64,000 nt of DNA from Lysobacter sp. Root76 (GCF_001428685.1 NZ_LMIK01000001.1:533288-597287), one strand, 5' to 3'. Counted from the first letter of the stretch, positions 8,787 through 18,260 are shown. Notes: generated by a model not told the origin, from the letters alone. Program-made: numbers and translations.

Positions 8787-8820
8787 AGCGAAAAGCCCGC
8801 AGCGATGCGGGCTTTTCGCT
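8787..8820. terminator. Bidirectional terminator downstream of pit
   Basis: AGCGAAAAGCCCGC and GCGGGCTTTTCGCT form a perfect 14-bp inverted repeat with a 6-base loop, between converging genes. Each arm supplies a T-run for one direction. Confidence 0.88.
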
Positions 8821-8839
8821 GTCCGACGATGCGCCGGAC

Positions 8840-9967
8840 TCAGGTCCAGCCCAGTGCCCGCATCGCCTCGAACAGGCCGTAGGCGATGCCGCCCGCGGCC
8901 GGGATGGTCAGGATCCAGGCCCAGATCATCTTCTCGACCACGGTCCACTTGATCGCGTTGAAGCGCTTGGCCGTTCCCACGCCCATGATCGCAGCGGAGA
9001 TGTTGTGGGTGGTCGACACCGGGATGCCCAGCGACGAGGCCAGGGTGATCACCGTCGCGGCGCTGGCCTCGGCGGCGAAGCCGTGGATCGGGTGCAGCTT
9101 GACCAGCTTGTGGCCCAGGGTCTTGATGATGCGCCAGCCGCCGGCGGCGGTGCCCGCGGCCATGATCACGGCGCAGGTCAGCTTGATCCACAGGTCGATG
9201 TCGTTGTTGGCGAGCGCGTTCGGCGAGGGATGCAGGAACGCCAGCCATGCCGGCAGGTCGTTGAGGGTGCCGTCGGCCTGTGCCGCGACCAGGGTCAGGG
9301 CGATGATGCCCATGGTCTTCTGGGCGTCGTTGGAGCCGTGCGCGAAACCCATGTAGGCCGCGCTGGCCAGCTGCGCCTTGCCGAAGAAACCATTGACCCA
9401 GCGCGGACGCGCCAGGCGCCGCAGCACGCCGCCGCTGCGGGCCATGAAGGAAATGATCCCGAACAGCACGCCCATCAGCGCGAAGCCGGCGGTGAAGCCC
9501 AGCACCGGCGAGCTGATCATCGGCACGATCACCTTCCACAACACGCCGGCGCTCTTGTACCAGGGGTCGGCGGGCTGCGACCAGACCACCGCATGCGGGT
9601 CGTTCATGGCCGCTGCGACCGCGGCGCCGCACAGGCCGCCGATCAACGCGTGCGAAGACGAAGACGGCAGGCCCAGCGCCCAGGTGATCAGGTTCCAGAC
9701 GATGCCGCCGAGCAGCGCGCACAGGATCAGCTGCGAGCTGACGTCGACCATGCCGGCATCGATGATGCCCGAGGCGACGGTCTTGGCCACCGCCGTACCC
9801 CAGAGTGCGCCGACCAGGTTCATGGAGGCCGCCAGGCCCACCGCCTGCGCCGGCGACAGTACCTTGGTCGCGACCACGGTCGCGATCGAATTGGCGGTGT
9901 CGTGGAAGCCGTTGATGTACTCGAAGATCAGCGCCACGAGCACTACGACCAGGACGAGCGTCAGCAT
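8840..9967 (-). CDS. pit: PiT family inorganic phosphate transporter
   Basis: A 375-residue inner-membrane protein with about ten hydrophobic segments. It shows the PiT signature near the N-terminus (FEYINGFHDTANSIATVVAT) and its inverted counterpart near the C-terminus (GIPVSTTHNISAAIMGVGTA), plus LPSSSSHALIGG. PiT proteins move phosphate, usually as a neutral metal-phosphate complex, with protons. The gene follows a DUF47 gene after only 10 bases; this pairing is common and the DUF47 protein is thought to modulate PiT. No Pho box is evident. It ends at a strong shared terminator. Confidence 0.92.
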   Translation of the reverse strand: MLTLVLVVVLVALIFEYINGFHDTANSIATVVATKVLSPAQAVGLAASMNLVGALWGTAVAKTVASGIIDAGMVDVSSQLILCALLGGIVWNLITWALGLPSSSSHALIGGLCGAAVAAAMNDPHAVVWSQPADPWYKSAGVLWKVIVPMISSPVLGFTAGFALMGVLFGIISFMARSGGVLRRLARPRWVNGFFGKAQLASAAYMGFAHGSNDAQKTMGIIALTLVAAQADGTLNDLPAWLAFLHPSPNALANNDIDLWIKLTCAVIMAAGTAAGGWRIIKTLGHKLVKLHPIHGFAAEASAATVITLASSLGIPVSTTHNISAAIMGVGTAKRFNAIKWTVVEKMIWAWILTIPAAGGIAYGLFEAMRALGWT

Positions 9968-9977
9968 CGCGCGCGCC

Positions 9978-10604
9978 TCAGGAGTTCTTCAGCACGATCT
10001 GGTAGGCGACCACGCCGGCCTCGCGGCAGCGGTCGATCGCCTTTTCCAGGATCTCGAAGAACTCCTTCAGCAGGAACATCTGCAGGTTGTCGAGCTGGCC
10101 GGAATAGATGTCGCGGTACAGCTCCAGCATCAGTCGGTCGGCCTCGTTCTCGAGCGAGCGCAGCTGATCGTTGAGCGCCTTCATCGGCTCCAGCTTGAGC
10201 TGGCGCAGCTGATGGACCATCTTCACGACCACGGCGGCGGCCTGCTCCAGCATCGCCGCGCGCGGCGCGAAGTCGATGTGCTCGAGGTGGCGGGTGGCCA
10301 GCGAATAGCGGTCGGCGAACTTCTCGACCTGCTTGGGGATCTTGTACAGGGCCGTCCCCAGCGCCTCGATGTCCTCGCGCTCGATCGGGGTGATGAAGCT
10401 GTCGACCAGCTCCTGGCTGATCTTGTCCGAAGCCTCGCGCTCGCGCTGGCGGGCGAGCTTGAACGCGTCCAGCGCCGGCTGCCGATCGGCCTCCTTGAGC
10501 ATGGCGTGCAGCGCCTTGGTGCTGTCGTGCGCCGCGACCGCGGCTTCTTCGAGCAGCGTGTAGAACTGGTTGCCTTGGCCGAAGATCGTTTGCAGGGAGA
10601 ACAT
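9978..10604 (-). CDS. DUF47 (PhoU-like) phosphate transport accessory protein
   Basis: A 208-residue, highly helical cytosolic protein beginning MFSLQTIFGQGNQFYTLLEE, with DSFITPIEREDIEAL and DNLQMFLLKEFFEILEKAID, the typical blocks of the DUF47/PhoU-like family. These proteins form all-helical bundles that bind metals and are encoded beside PiT transporters. It lies 10 bases upstream of pit in the same direction, so the two are an operon. The likely role is control or support of PiT-mediated phosphate uptake (inferred from family and context). Confidence 0.88.
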   Translation of the reverse strand: MFSLQTIFGQGNQFYTLLEEAAVAAHDSTKALHAMLKEADRQPALDAFKLARQREREASDKISQELVDSFITPIEREDIEALGTALYKIPKQVEKFADRYSLATRHLEHIDFAPRAAMLEQAAAVVVKMVHQLRQLKLEPMKALNDQLRSLENEADRLMLELYRDIYSGQLDNLQMFLLKEFFEILEKAIDRCREAGVVAYQIVLKNS

Positions 10605-10951
10605 GCGTGGAAAGCCTCTAGATGCCGGCCGCGACCGGCCCGGGATGGGTCTGCGGGCGCGATTATGACCGTTTGATGGCAGCTGCGCCCGTCTTTCCCA
10701 CCGGCCGCGCCCACAAAACCGGCCCCGGACCCGGTTCCGAACCGCCCGCCTCCCACCCTCAACGGCCGCTCACGCGGCCGCCGTCGCCGCGCCTGTTAAG
10801 ATCGACGCTGCGCATCCCCCGCTCACCCCTATTCCATGGACGACGACCCAACATCGCCCGCCCGCGCTTCCGCGGCCCCCCCGACCGGCCCGCGGTATTC
10901 CGCCTACGCCCCTGGCGCACCCGCCACTGACCCGACGAAGGAGCGGCCCAC
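10605..10951. other. Divergent intergenic region
   Basis: This lies between the leftward DUF47-pit operon and the rightward CNNM gene and must hold both promoters. It is G+C-rich with a slightly A+T-richer spot near 10795-10805. I see no convincing promoter boxes, repeat or RNA gene. Confidence 0.5.
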
Positions 10952-12289
10952 ATGCTGGAGCTGCTGATCGTCGCTGCCCTGATCGTGCTCAACGCCTTCT
11001 TCGCTGTGTCGGAGATGTCGTTGATGACCTCGCGCAAGCTGCGCTTGAAGCAGATGGCGGAGACCAGCAGAGGTGCCCGCCTGGCCCTGGCGCTGGCCGA
11101 GCACCCGGACAACCTGCTGTCGACCGTGCAGATCGGCATCACCGGCATCAGCGTGGCGACCGGCTACTTCGGCGGCGAGTCGATCGGCCTGATCATCACC
11201 GGCTGGCTCGGTCATCTGCTGACCGGCGATTTCTCCCAGTACGCCCGCCCGATCGGCATCAGTACGGCGATGGCGCTGATCACCGCCGCCCAGGTGATCT
11301 TCGGCGAGCTGATCCCCAAGCGCCTGGCCCTGACCAACCCCGAACGCATCGCCAGCGCGGTCGCGCTGCCGCTGTACGGCCTGTCGCGCATCGCCCGGCC
11401 GGTGGTGAGGGCGCTGGGCGCGATCAACCGCCTGGTCCTGCGCATCCTGGGCATCAAGGACGACGCCCGCAGCGAGATCAGCGAAGAAGAGATCCGTCTG
11501 CTGGTGACCGAAAGCCACGAGCAGGGCGTGATCGACGCCGACGAACGCAAGATGATGAACCGCGTGCTCAGCCTCGGCGACCGCACCGCGGAAAGCCTGA
11601 TGACGCCGCGCACCCGCATCGCCTGGCTGGATGCGAACTCCAGCTTCGCCGAGAACCTGGCGGTCATGCGCGAGAACGCCTACTCGCGCTATCCCGTCTA
11701 CCGCGACAACGACAGCGACGTGCTCGGCGTGCTCGAGGTGAAATCGCTGCTCGACCGCCTCGACCAGACCGCGCCGGATCTGTTCCCGGAACTGCGCCCG
11801 CCGCTGTTCGTGTCCGAGTCCACCCACGCCCTGAAGCTGCTGGAGATCTTCCGCGAGGAACAGCAGTCGCTGGCGCTGGTGGTCGACGAATACGGCGACG
11901 TCGCCGGCCTGGTCACGGTTAACGACCTGATGGGCGCGGTGATCGGCCGCATCCAGACCAACGAAACCGCCGACGACGCCGCACCGGTGGTCCAGCGCGC
12001 CGACGGCTCGTACCTGCTCGACGGTTCGCTGGCCTTGGAAGACCTGCGCGAGCTGGTAGGCGGCGGCCGTCTGCCGGACGAGGACCAGCACGACTTCCAC
12101 ACCGCCGCCGGCATGGTGATCGCGCACTTCGGCCGCATTCCGCACGTGGGCGAGCATTTCGACTGGAGCGTGTGGCGCATCGAGGTCGTCGATCTGGACG
12201 GTCCGCGCATCGACAAACTGCTGCTGCAGCGCATCGTCGCGCCGCGCGAGGAAGCCCAGGAACCGATGGCCGATGACGCCTCAGGCTGA
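10952..12289 (+). CDS. CNNM/CorC-HlyC family membrane protein with CBS domains
   Basis: A 445-residue protein in the order CNNM (DUF21) membrane domain (about residues 1-190, with NAFFAVSEMSLMTSRKLRLK at the start and TVQIGITGISVATGYFGGES), a CBS pair (about 205-330, opening MTPRTRIAWLDANSSFAENL and including LALVVDEYGDVAGLVTVNDL), and a C-terminal CorC/HlyC domain ending in LLQRI. Members are linked to magnesium or other divalent cation export; some are annotated as hemolysins without toxin activity. A GAAGGAG ribosome site precedes ATG 10952. The stop overlaps the start of the next gene, so the two are probably co-transcribed. Confidence 0.9.
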   Translation: MLELLIVAALIVLNAFFAVSEMSLMTSRKLRLKQMAETSRGARLALALAEHPDNLLSTVQIGITGISVATGYFGGESIGLIITGWLGHLLTGDFSQYARPIGISTAMALITAAQVIFGELIPKRLALTNPERIASAVALPLYGLSRIARPVVRALGAINRLVLRILGIKDDARSEISEEEIRLLVTESHEQGVIDADERKMMNRVLSLGDRTAESLMTPRTRIAWLDANSSFAENLAVMRENAYSRYPVYRDNDSDVLGVLEVKSLLDRLDQTAPDLFPELRPPLFVSESTHALKLLEIFREEQQSLALVVDEYGDVAGLVTVNDLMGAVIGRIQTNETADDAAPVVQRADGSYLLDGSLALEDLRELVGGGRLPDEDQHDFHTAAGMVIAHFGRIPHVGEHFDWSVWRIEVVDLDGPRIDKLLLQRIVAPREEAQEPMADDASG

Positions 12290-12908
12290 TCGCGACAAAC
12301 CGCAGGAGGCCGGCACCCGCGCCATGCTCGATGGCTTCGCCGCCGGCGACCCGGACGAAGTGCTGCGCCTGGGCGACGTGCTGGCCGGCCTGAGCGAACG
12401 CTCGTTCGGCATGCTGCTGTTCGTGTCGACGATCGCGGCCTTCATTCCGATCCCCGGCGTCGGCGGTGCGGTCAGCGGCCCGCTGGTGGTCCTGATCGGT
12501 CTGCAATTGCTGATCGGCTTGCGCAAGCCCTGGCTGCCCGGCTTCCTGGCCCGGCGCGGCCCGCACCGGCACGCCATGGCCCGCTTCCGCAACCTGCTCT
12601 CGCCCTGGCTGGCGCGGCTGGAACGCGTGGTGCGCCCGCGCGCCACCGGCCTGCTCGACCACCCGGCCGCGAGCGCGTTCACCGGCCTGCTGCTGGTGCT
12701 GCTGGGCGTGCTGCTGTCGCTGCCGATCCCGTTCACCAATTTCCTGTTCGGCGCGCTGCTGTTGCTGTTCGCGCTGGCATTGCTGGAGCGCGACGGCCGC
12801 CTGATGGCGGTGGCCTGGGCGCTCGGCGCGATCGCGGTGGCGGTGTTCGGCGTGCTCTCGGGCAGTCTGGCGACGATGATCGGCGGCTGGATCGATCGCC
12901 TCATGTGA
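12273..12908 (+). CDS. exoD: ExoD family membrane protein
   Basis: A 211-residue membrane protein whose start overlaps the previous gene by 17 bases. It carries the ExoD family blocks GDVLAGLSERSFGMLLFVST, IPIPGVGGAVSGPLVVLIGL and RKPWLPGFLARRG, and four to five hydrophobic segments in the C-terminal half (LLLVLLGVLLSLPIPFTNFL). ExoD was named for an effect on exopolysaccharide synthesis in rhizobia; the biochemical role is unsettled. Co-transcription with the CNNM gene is likely. The symbol denotes the family only. Confidence 0.8.
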   Translation: MTPQADRDKPQEAGTRAMLDGFAAGDPDEVLRLGDVLAGLSERSFGMLLFVSTIAAFIPIPGVGGAVSGPLVVLIGLQLLIGLRKPWLPGFLARRGPHRHAMARFRNLLSPWLARLERVVRPRATGLLDHPAASAFTGLLLVLLGVLLSLPIPFTNFLFGALLLLFALALLERDGRLMAVAWALGAIAVAVFGVLSGSLATMIGGWIDRLM

Positions 12909-12954
12909 GCTCGCGCGATGGCGCGGGCGCTCAACATGCATCGACGCTTTAGAT

Positions 12955-13060
12955 TTGGGGTAGGAGCGGCGTAAGCCGCGACCGCGAATCCGGGGGCGCC
13001 AGGCGGATTCAATCGCCGCCACCGCAGTTGCGGGTCGCGGCTTACGCCGCTCCTACCCAA
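12955..13060. repeat. Inverted pair of type A REP elements
   Basis: A forward copy (12955-12983) and a reverse copy (13033-13060) of the GTAG-GAGCGGCGTAAGCCGC unit face each other across about 50 bases, between the converging exoD and GGDEF-EAL genes. They could fold into one long hairpin in either transcript. No other terminator is obvious here, so the pair may protect mRNA 3' ends. Confidence 0.85.
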
Positions 13061-13081
13061 AAGCAGAGCCAGCGCGCCGGC

Positions 13082-15214
13082 TCAACCCAACAGCGTCAGG
13101 AATTCCTCGGCGCCGACCGGGTGGCCAAGCCAATAGCCCTGGGCCAGGTCGCAACCGCGCTCGCGCAGCACCGCGTACTGGCCTTCCTTCTCCACGCCCT
13201 CGGCGACCACGGTGATGCCCAGCGAATGCGCCATCGCGATGATCGCGGTGGTCAGGGCCAGGTCGTCCGGGTCGCGCAGTACATCGGCGATGAAGCTGCG
13301 ATCGATCTTGACCCCGTCCACCGGCACCCGGCGCAGATGGCTGAGGCCGGAGAAGCCGGTGCCGAAATCGTCCAGCCACACCTTCACGCCGGTCGAGCGC
13401 AGGCGCGCCAACAGACTGCTGGCGTGGATCTCGTCGCCGATCACCGCGGTCTCGGTGAGTTCCAGGTGCAGGCGCTGCGCCGGCAGGCCGGTTTCGTGCA
13501 GGCAGGCCGCGACCACGTTGGGCAGGTCGCCGCTGCGCAGCTGGCGCGGCGAGACGTTGACCGAGACGAACAGCGGTTCCGCGCCCGGGCGCAGGTGCTG
13601 CCAGCGCACCGCGTCCTGGCAGGCCGCGCGCAACACCTGCGGGCCCAGGGTTTCGATCAGGCCGCTCTGCTCGGCCACGTCGATGAACACCGACGGCGCC
13701 ACCAGGCCTTGTTCGGGATGCTTCCAGCGCAGCAGCGCCTCGGCGCCGACCATGGCGCCGTCGCCCAGGCGGTACACCGGCTGATAGACCAGGCTGAGCT
13801 CGCCGCGATCCCAAGCGCCGCGCAGTTCGTGCTCCAGGTGCACGCGGCGCTCCACCGCCTGGTCCATCGCGCGGCTGTAGAAGCGATAGCAGTTCTTGCC
13901 CGCGACCTTGGCCTGGTACATGGCGATGTCGCCGTTCTTCATCAGCGAGGTGGCGCCGGAGGCGTCCTCGGGGAACAGGGTCACGCCGATCGAGGTGCCG
14001 AGGAAGACCTGGCGGTCGTGGACCACGATAGGCTGGCCGAGCTCGGCCACCAGCACGTCGGCCAGATGGCTGGCGCGTGCGCGCACCCCGCCGTCCAGGC
14101 CCTCGCCGTCCTGCACCAGGATCACGAACTCGTCGCCGCCGAAGCGGGCCAGCAGCGCGCCCTCGCCGCCCAGGCGGCTGACCGTCTCCTGGATGCGGTT
14201 GGCGAACTGCAGCAGCACATCGTCGCCGGCATCGTGGCCGAGGGTGTCGTTGACGCGCTTGAAATCGTCGATGTCGGCGAACAGCAGTCCCAGCTGGCGA
14301 CCGGCGCCGCGCAGTTGCAGCAGGCGCTGGTCCAGGGTTTCGCGGAACGCGAGCCGGTTGGCCAGGCCGGTCAGCGCGTCGGTATAGGCCATGCGCCGGA
14401 TATCGCGGTCGTGGCGCGCCAGGCTTTGGCTCATGCGTCCGAACGCGCGCATCAGGTCGCCGACCTCGTCGTGACGGTTGCTGGCCGGCGTGCTGGTGTC
14501 GAAGTGGCCGGCCTCGATCTCCATCGACGCATCGGCGAGCTGGCGGATCGGCCGCACCAGGAAGCGCTGAATCAGATAGACCATCAGCGCGCCCAGCGCC
14601 AGCAGGCCGGCCGCCAGCAGGCCGATCCAGATCATGTGCCGCTGCGCGAGCGCGTCGAGCCGGCCGCGCAGGCTGCTCACGGCCCGATCCTGGAATTTGT
14701 GCACGATCTTGAGGTCGTAGCCCACGCGCACGCCGCCCAGGCGCTCTTCGCCGATCATGATCGGCGCCGACACGTCCATCACCGTGTCGCTGGTCTGGGT
14801 ATGCAGCTTGCGCGCGGCGATCACCTCGAACGCCATCGGATCGTCCATGCGCTTGCCGTAGCTGGGGATCTCCTCGCTGCCGTCGTGGACGATGTTGCCT
14901 TCGTTGTCGTAGACCAGGACGTAGCTGATGCCGGGGTTGCGCAGGGTCGCGCGGCTGAGCACGCCGACCGCGTCCAGATCGAAGTAGTACAGCGGATTGG
15001 CCAGCGATTCGGCCAGCTGCGCGACCATGCCCTCGCTGTGGCGCTTGAGGCTGTCGGCGACCATGCCGCTCATGGCCTGGCGGCTGACTCCGACCACTTC
15101 GCGCTGCATCTGCTCCTGGCGGTTGAGCAGCAGCGCGATCAGGGCCAGCACCACCAGCGCGGCCGCGACCATCATGGCCAGGAACTTGGCCTGCAGGCCG
15201 AAATGCAGCTTCAT
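13082..15214 (-). CDS. Membrane GGDEF-EAL cyclic-di-GMP enzyme with HAMP domain
   Basis: A 710-residue protein: first membrane helix (about 11-30), periplasmic sensor region (31-195), second helix (about 196-216), HAMP (about 217-270), GGDEF domain with intact GGDEF (359-363) and EAL domain with intact EALLRW (Glu492) and DDFGTGFSGLSHLR. Both catalytic motifs are intact, so it may make and break cyclic-di-GMP. The RxxD inhibitory site before GGDEF is absent. The start overlaps the end of the upstream periplasmic binding protein gene by 4 bases, so translation is probably coupled; the binding protein is the likely ligand reporter for the periplasmic region. The stretch after HAMP (MAYTDALTGLANRLAF) is typical of GGDEF proteins. 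Confidence 0.93.
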   Translation of the reverse strand: MKLHFGLQAKFLAMMVAAALVVLALIALLLNRQEQMQREVVGVSRQAMSGMVADSLKRHSEGMVAQLAESLANPLYYFDLDAVGVLSRATLRNPGISYVLVYDNEGNIVHDGSEEIPSYGKRMDDPMAFEVIAARKLHTQTSDTVMDVSAPIMIGEERLGGVRVGYDLKIVHKFQDRAVSSLRGRLDALAQRHMIWIGLLAAGLLALGALMVYLIQRFLVRPIRQLADASMEIEAGHFDTSTPASNRHDEVGDLMRAFGRMSQSLARHDRDIRRMAYTDALTGLANRLAFRETLDQRLLQLRGAGRQLGLLFADIDDFKRVNDTLGHDAGDDVLLQFANRIQETVSRLGGEGALLARFGGDEFVILVQDGEGLDGGVRARASHLADVLVAELGQPIVVHDRQVFLGTSIGVTLFPEDASGATSLMKNGDIAMYQAKVAGKNCYRFYSRAMDQAVERRVHLEHELRGAWDRGELSLVYQPVYRLGDGAMVGAEALLRWKHPEQGLVAPSVFIDVAEQSGLIETLGPQVLRAACQDAVRWQHLRPGAEPLFVSVNVSPRQLRSGDLPNVVAACLHETGLPAQRLHLELTETAVIGDEIHASSLLARLRSTGVKVWLDDFGTGFSGLSHLRRVPVDGVKIDRSFIADVLRDPDDLALTTAIIAMAHSLGITVVAEGVEKEGQYAVLRERGCDLAQGYWLGHPVGAEEFLTLLG

Positions 15215-16152
15215 TCGACCTCCGCCCGGACCTGGGCGACGCCGTTGCCGATGCGCTGCAGCGCTTTGGCCGACGCCGGATCGATCGGCATGAAGCGGGT
15301 GGTCTTGAAGAAGCGCAGCAGCGCCTCGCCGGCGTCCGGATCCCCGGCCGCGTCCAGCAGCACTTCGCGCAGGCGCGCCTCGACCCGCGGGTCCAGATCG
15401 CCGCGCACCACTTCGACCGCGCGCGGATAATCGCCGGTGCGGCCGATCTCGATCAGGTCGCGCCGGAACGCGGGCGGCATCCGGCGCGGGTTGTTCCAGT
15501 CCAGGTTGCTCATGACCCCGACATCGACCAGACGCTTGTGCACCCAGGTCGAGATGTTGAGTTCCGAACGCGCGAACAGATAACCGACTTCGCCGCGTTC
15601 GATGCGGTCGGTCGGCGACAGCAGGATTTCCGGGCTCAGGCCGCGCTCAAGCAGTTCGGCCACCGGCACGAAGTAGGCGCTGGTCGAGGACGGCCGCTGG
15701 AACGCGACGCTGTGGCCGCGCAGGTCGTCGAGCGAACGCAGGCCGCTGTCGCGGCGGGCGAAGAACACGCTGTGATAGTGACTGGTGCCGTCGCGCTCGG
15801 TCAGCAGCAGCGGCTCGGCGTCGGCGCGCTGTTTGAGCAGCATCGCGGTGCCGGCGGTCTCGGTGACCCAGTCGACCCGGCCGCGGCGCAGGTAGCTGGC
15901 CATCTGCTGCGAGTCCTTGGCCATCAGGATCCGGCCTTCGCGGATGCCGACATCGGCCATGCGCGGGACCACGTAGTCCAGCAGCGGCTTGAGCTGCTCG
16001 TAATGGGCCTTGGGGTCGTCGCTGATCCGGCCCAGCACCAGCACCCCGCCGCGGGCGTTGTCGGCCGATCGCGCGGGAACCGGCACCGACAGTCCCATGG
16101 CCGCCAACGCGAGCCCAAGCAGGACAGCGATGCAACGCGCGCTAGCGATCAA
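15211..16152 (-). CDS. Periplasmic substrate-binding protein (PhnD-like)
   Basis: A 313-residue protein with a Sec signal peptide (MIASARCIAVLLGLALAAMG, cleavage near ARSA). The mature part matches phosphate/phosphonate-type (PhnD-like) binding proteins: YEQLKPLLDYVVPRMADVGI, VDWVTETAGTAMLLKQRA, SVFFARRDSGLRSLDDLRG and HSVAFQRPSSTSAYFVPVAE. The last blocks are the usual ligand-contact strands. No ABC permease or ATPase is nearby; instead the gene is coupled (4-base overlap) to the GGDEF-EAL gene. I infer a sensing rather than transport role: ligand binding reported across the membrane to control cyclic-di-GMP. Ligand unknown. Confidence 0.83.
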   Translation of the reverse strand: MIASARCIAVLLGLALAAMGLSVPVPARSADNARGGVLVLGRISDDPKAHYEQLKPLLDYVVPRMADVGIREGRILMAKDSQQMASYLRRGRVDWVTETAGTAMLLKQRADAEPLLLTERDGTSHYHSVFFARRDSGLRSLDDLRGHSVAFQRPSSTSAYFVPVAELLERGLSPEILLSPTDRIERGEVGYLFARSELNISTWVHKRLVDVGVMSNLDWNNPRRMPPAFRRDLIEIGRTGDYPRAVEVVRGDLDPRVEARLREVLLDAAGDPDAGEALLRFFKTTRFMPIDPASAKALQRIGNGVAQVRAEVE

Positions 16153-16252
16153 GAAAGTGACTCGTGGGGACTGCCCGCCGCAGCGTAATCGAAACCAGCC
16201 CTGGCCGATACCACCGAAATCCGTACCGCGCCGGCCCGGGCCCGTTCGCCGC

Positions 16253-17026
16253 TCAACGGCGCTGGCCGGCGAGCATCGCCATGCGCTCGGCGTCGGCGAG
16301 GATGCCGCGCAGCAGCCGCACCTCGCGCTCGTCGAGCTCGGCGCGCAGGAACAGCCGGCGCAGCTTGCGCAGCGCCGATTCCGGGGCGCGGCCCTTGTGG
16401 AAGTCGATCGCGTCCAGGGTCTCGCCGAGCTGGGCGAAAAAGCCCTCCAGCTGCGCGTGCGAGGCCGGCGGGTCGGCGCGCCCGGCCGCAGGCACCGCCG
16501 GCGCGGCCGCCAGCGCCGCCATGCGCAGTTCGTAGGCCAGCACCTGCACCGCCGCGGCCAGGTTCAGCGAGCTGTAGCCGGGGTCGGCCGGGATGTGCAC
16601 CGCGGCGTGGCACAGCTGCAGTTCCTCGTTGTCCAGGCCGGTGCGTTCGCGCCCGAACACCAGCGCGACCTGGGCCCCGCCGACCGCCTCGCCCAGCATC
16701 CGCCCGGCGGCTTCGCGCGGGTCGAGCTGGTCCAGGGCGACCCGGCGGCTGCGCGCGGTGCAGCCCAGCACCAGCCGGCAGTCGGCCAGGGCCTCGGCCA
16801 GGGTCGCGTGCACGGTCGCCGCGGCGAGCACGTCGTCGGCGCCGGCGGCCAGGGCCAGGGATTCGTGGTTGGGCGCCTTTTCGGGCGCGACCAGGGCCAG
16901 CCGGGACAGGCCCATGGTCTTCATCGCGCGGGCCGCGGAGCCGATATTGCCGGGGTGCTGGGTGCCCACCAGCACGATACGCAGCTGCGACAACGCGATT
17001 AGGGGAGAGTTGGGATCGATCGCCAT
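16253..17026 (-). CDS. trmJ: tRNA (cytidine/uridine-2'-O-)-methyltransferase TrmJ
   Basis: A SPOUT-fold methyltransferase of 257 residues that methylates the ribose 2'-OH of position 32 in tRNAs using S-adenosylmethionine. The family motifs are present: [20 protein letters not shown] near the N-terminus, [15 protein letters not shown] and [20 protein letters not shown] (the trefoil-knot cofactor site). The start at ATG 17026 is preferred over upstream Met codons because the family begins just before the first motif. The C-terminal part ([17 protein letters not shown]) is the TrmJ-type extension. It is divergent from suhB, 94 bases away. Confidence 0.9.
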   Translation of the reverse strand: MAIDPNSPLIALSQLRIVLVGTQHPGNIGSAARAMKTMGLSRLALVAPEKAPNHESLALAAGADDVLAAATVHATLAEALADCRLVLGCTARSRRVALDQLDPREAAGRMLGEAVGGAQVALVFGRERTGLDNEELQLCHAAVHIPADPGYSSLNLAAAVQVLAYELRMAALAAAPAVPAAGRADPPASHAQLEGFFAQLGETLDAIDFHKGRAPESALRKLRRLFLRAELDEREVRLLRGILADAERMAMLAGQRR

Positions 17027-17120
17027 GCGCAATGGTAAACTCCCCGCCCCGGCCATAGCGCCGGTTCGTTCTTTCAGCCCGCCAGCCCGTCCCCCACCTC
17101 CGTTCCCGAGGCCGTTCGCC

Positions 17121-17939
17121 ATGCAGAAACCCGCCGTCACCCTCATGGTCAAGGCCGCTCGCGCCGCCGGCAATGTGTTGCTCCGCCACATGTACCGGCT
17201 GGACGCCCTGAACGTGGTCGAGAAGGACCGGATGGACTATGCCAGCGAAGTCGACGGCCTGGCCGAGGCCGAGATCATCAAGGAATTCCGCCGTTCCACC
17301 CCCGACTACGCGATCCTCGGCGAGGAAAACGGCTCGATCGGCAGCGGCCGTTTCACCTGGGTCATCGACCCCCTGGACGGCACCAGCAACTACCTGCGCG
17401 GCATTCCGCACTACTGCGTCTCGATCGCCCTGGTCGAGAACGGCGAGCCGATCCACGGCGTGATCTTCGACCCGCTGCGCAACGAGCTGTTCACCGCCAG
17501 CCGCGGCAGCGGCACCCAGCTCAACGAGAAGCGCGTGCGCGTGGCCGAGCGCAAGGACCTGAACGGCGCGATGGTCATTACCGGCTTCCCGCCGCGCGAG
17601 CGCCCGCGCGCCAGCGCCCACCTCAAGTGCGTGGACTCGCTGCTGACCGAGGCCGAGGACATCCGCCGCACCGGTTCGGCCGCGCTGGACCTGGCCTACG
17701 TCGCCTGCGGCCGCGCCGACGCCTATTTCGAAGCCGGCGTGAAGCCCTGGGACATCGCTGCGGGCGCGCTGATGGTGCGCGAGGCCGGCGGCAAGGTCGT
17801 CGACTTCCGCGGTCGCGGCACCGGCCCCATGGACGCCCGCGGCACCATCGGCCGGCAATTGGTCGCCGGCAACCTCAAGGTCTGCGACGCGTTGCAGAAC
17901 CGCATCGTCAACACCGGCTACGCGGCCGCGTTCGACTGA
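17121..17939 (+). CDS. suhB: Inositol-1-monophosphatase SuhB
   Basis: A 272-residue magnesium-dependent phosphatase. It has the metal-binding motifs GEEN (Glu68, Glu69), [19 protein letters not shown] (Asp83, Asp86) and the C-terminal [17 protein letters not shown]. In Escherichia coli SuhB also acts in rRNA transcription antitermination. ATG 17121 is chosen because it gives the usual family N-terminus ([17 protein letters not shown]); the frame is open further upstream over the trmJ start, but that part has no family match. Divergent from trmJ; a terminator follows 27 bases after the stop. Confidence 0.93.
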   Translation: MQKPAVTLMVKAARAAGNVLLRHMYRLDALNVVEKDRMDYASEVDGLAEAEIIKEFRRSTPDYAILGEENGSIGSGRFTWVIDPLDGTSNYLRGIPHYCVSIALVENGEPIHGVIFDPLRNELFTASRGSGTQLNEKRVRVAERKDLNGAMVITGFPPRERPRASAHLKCVDSLLTEAEDIRRTGSAALDLAYVACGRADAYFEAGVKPWDIAAGALMVREAGGKVVDFRGRGTGPMDARGTIGRQLVAGNLKVCDALQNRIVNTGYAAAFD

Positions 17940-17963
17940 GGCGGAGCGCCCCGGCTGCACACG

Positions 17964-17996
17964 AGAGGCCGCGCGATTGCGCGGCCTTTTCGTTTG
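17964..17996. terminator. Terminator after suhB
   Basis: AGGCCGCGC/GCGCGGCCT stem with GATT loop followed by TTTCGTTT. A near-identical hairpin lies at 18261-18296 on the other side of four REP elements. Confidence 0.85.
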
Positions 17997-18021
17997 AGGG
18001 CAAGCAGGTGCGCCGACGCTT

Positions 18022-18251
18022 TCTGTGGGAGCGGCGTGAGCCGCGATCGGTAGCCGACGCGCGCCACCGTCGCGTCGCCGTAACCGGAGCCCATCGCGGC
18101 TTACGCCGCTCCCACAGTAGGTACCGGCGCGCCCACGCTTGCACTGCCTTGGGGTAGGAGCGGCGTGAGCCGCGATTGCGAGCTCCGGCCGCTATGCAGG
18201 TTCGATCATCGTTGCGGCTCCGGGTCGCGGCTCACGCCGCTCCTACCCCAA
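18022..18251. repeat. Two inverted pairs of REP elements
   Basis: Four palindromic units lie between suhB and secF: 18022-18047 (forward, GTGG head), 18093-18117 (inverted, GTGG head), 18149-18177 (forward, GTAG head) and 18223-18251 (inverted, GTAG head). All have GCGGC/GCCGC stems. Two successive inverted pairs of this kind are the usual BIME layout. Nothing in 17940-18328 looks coding. Confidence 0.85.
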
Positions 18252-18260
18252 GGCCGCAAA

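Noticed and set aside
12908..12933. Terminator after exoD
   Set aside because: The GAGCTCGCGC/GCGCGGGCGCTC hairpin is imperfect and lacks a T-run; the REP pair just after it is a better candidate for mRNA end formation.
13028..15430. 800-codon open frame opposite the GGDEF-EAL gene
   Set aside because: It is antisense to intact GGDEF and EAL domains, shows no family pattern and is made of Gln/His/Arg/Ala-rich sequence expected from a shadow frame.
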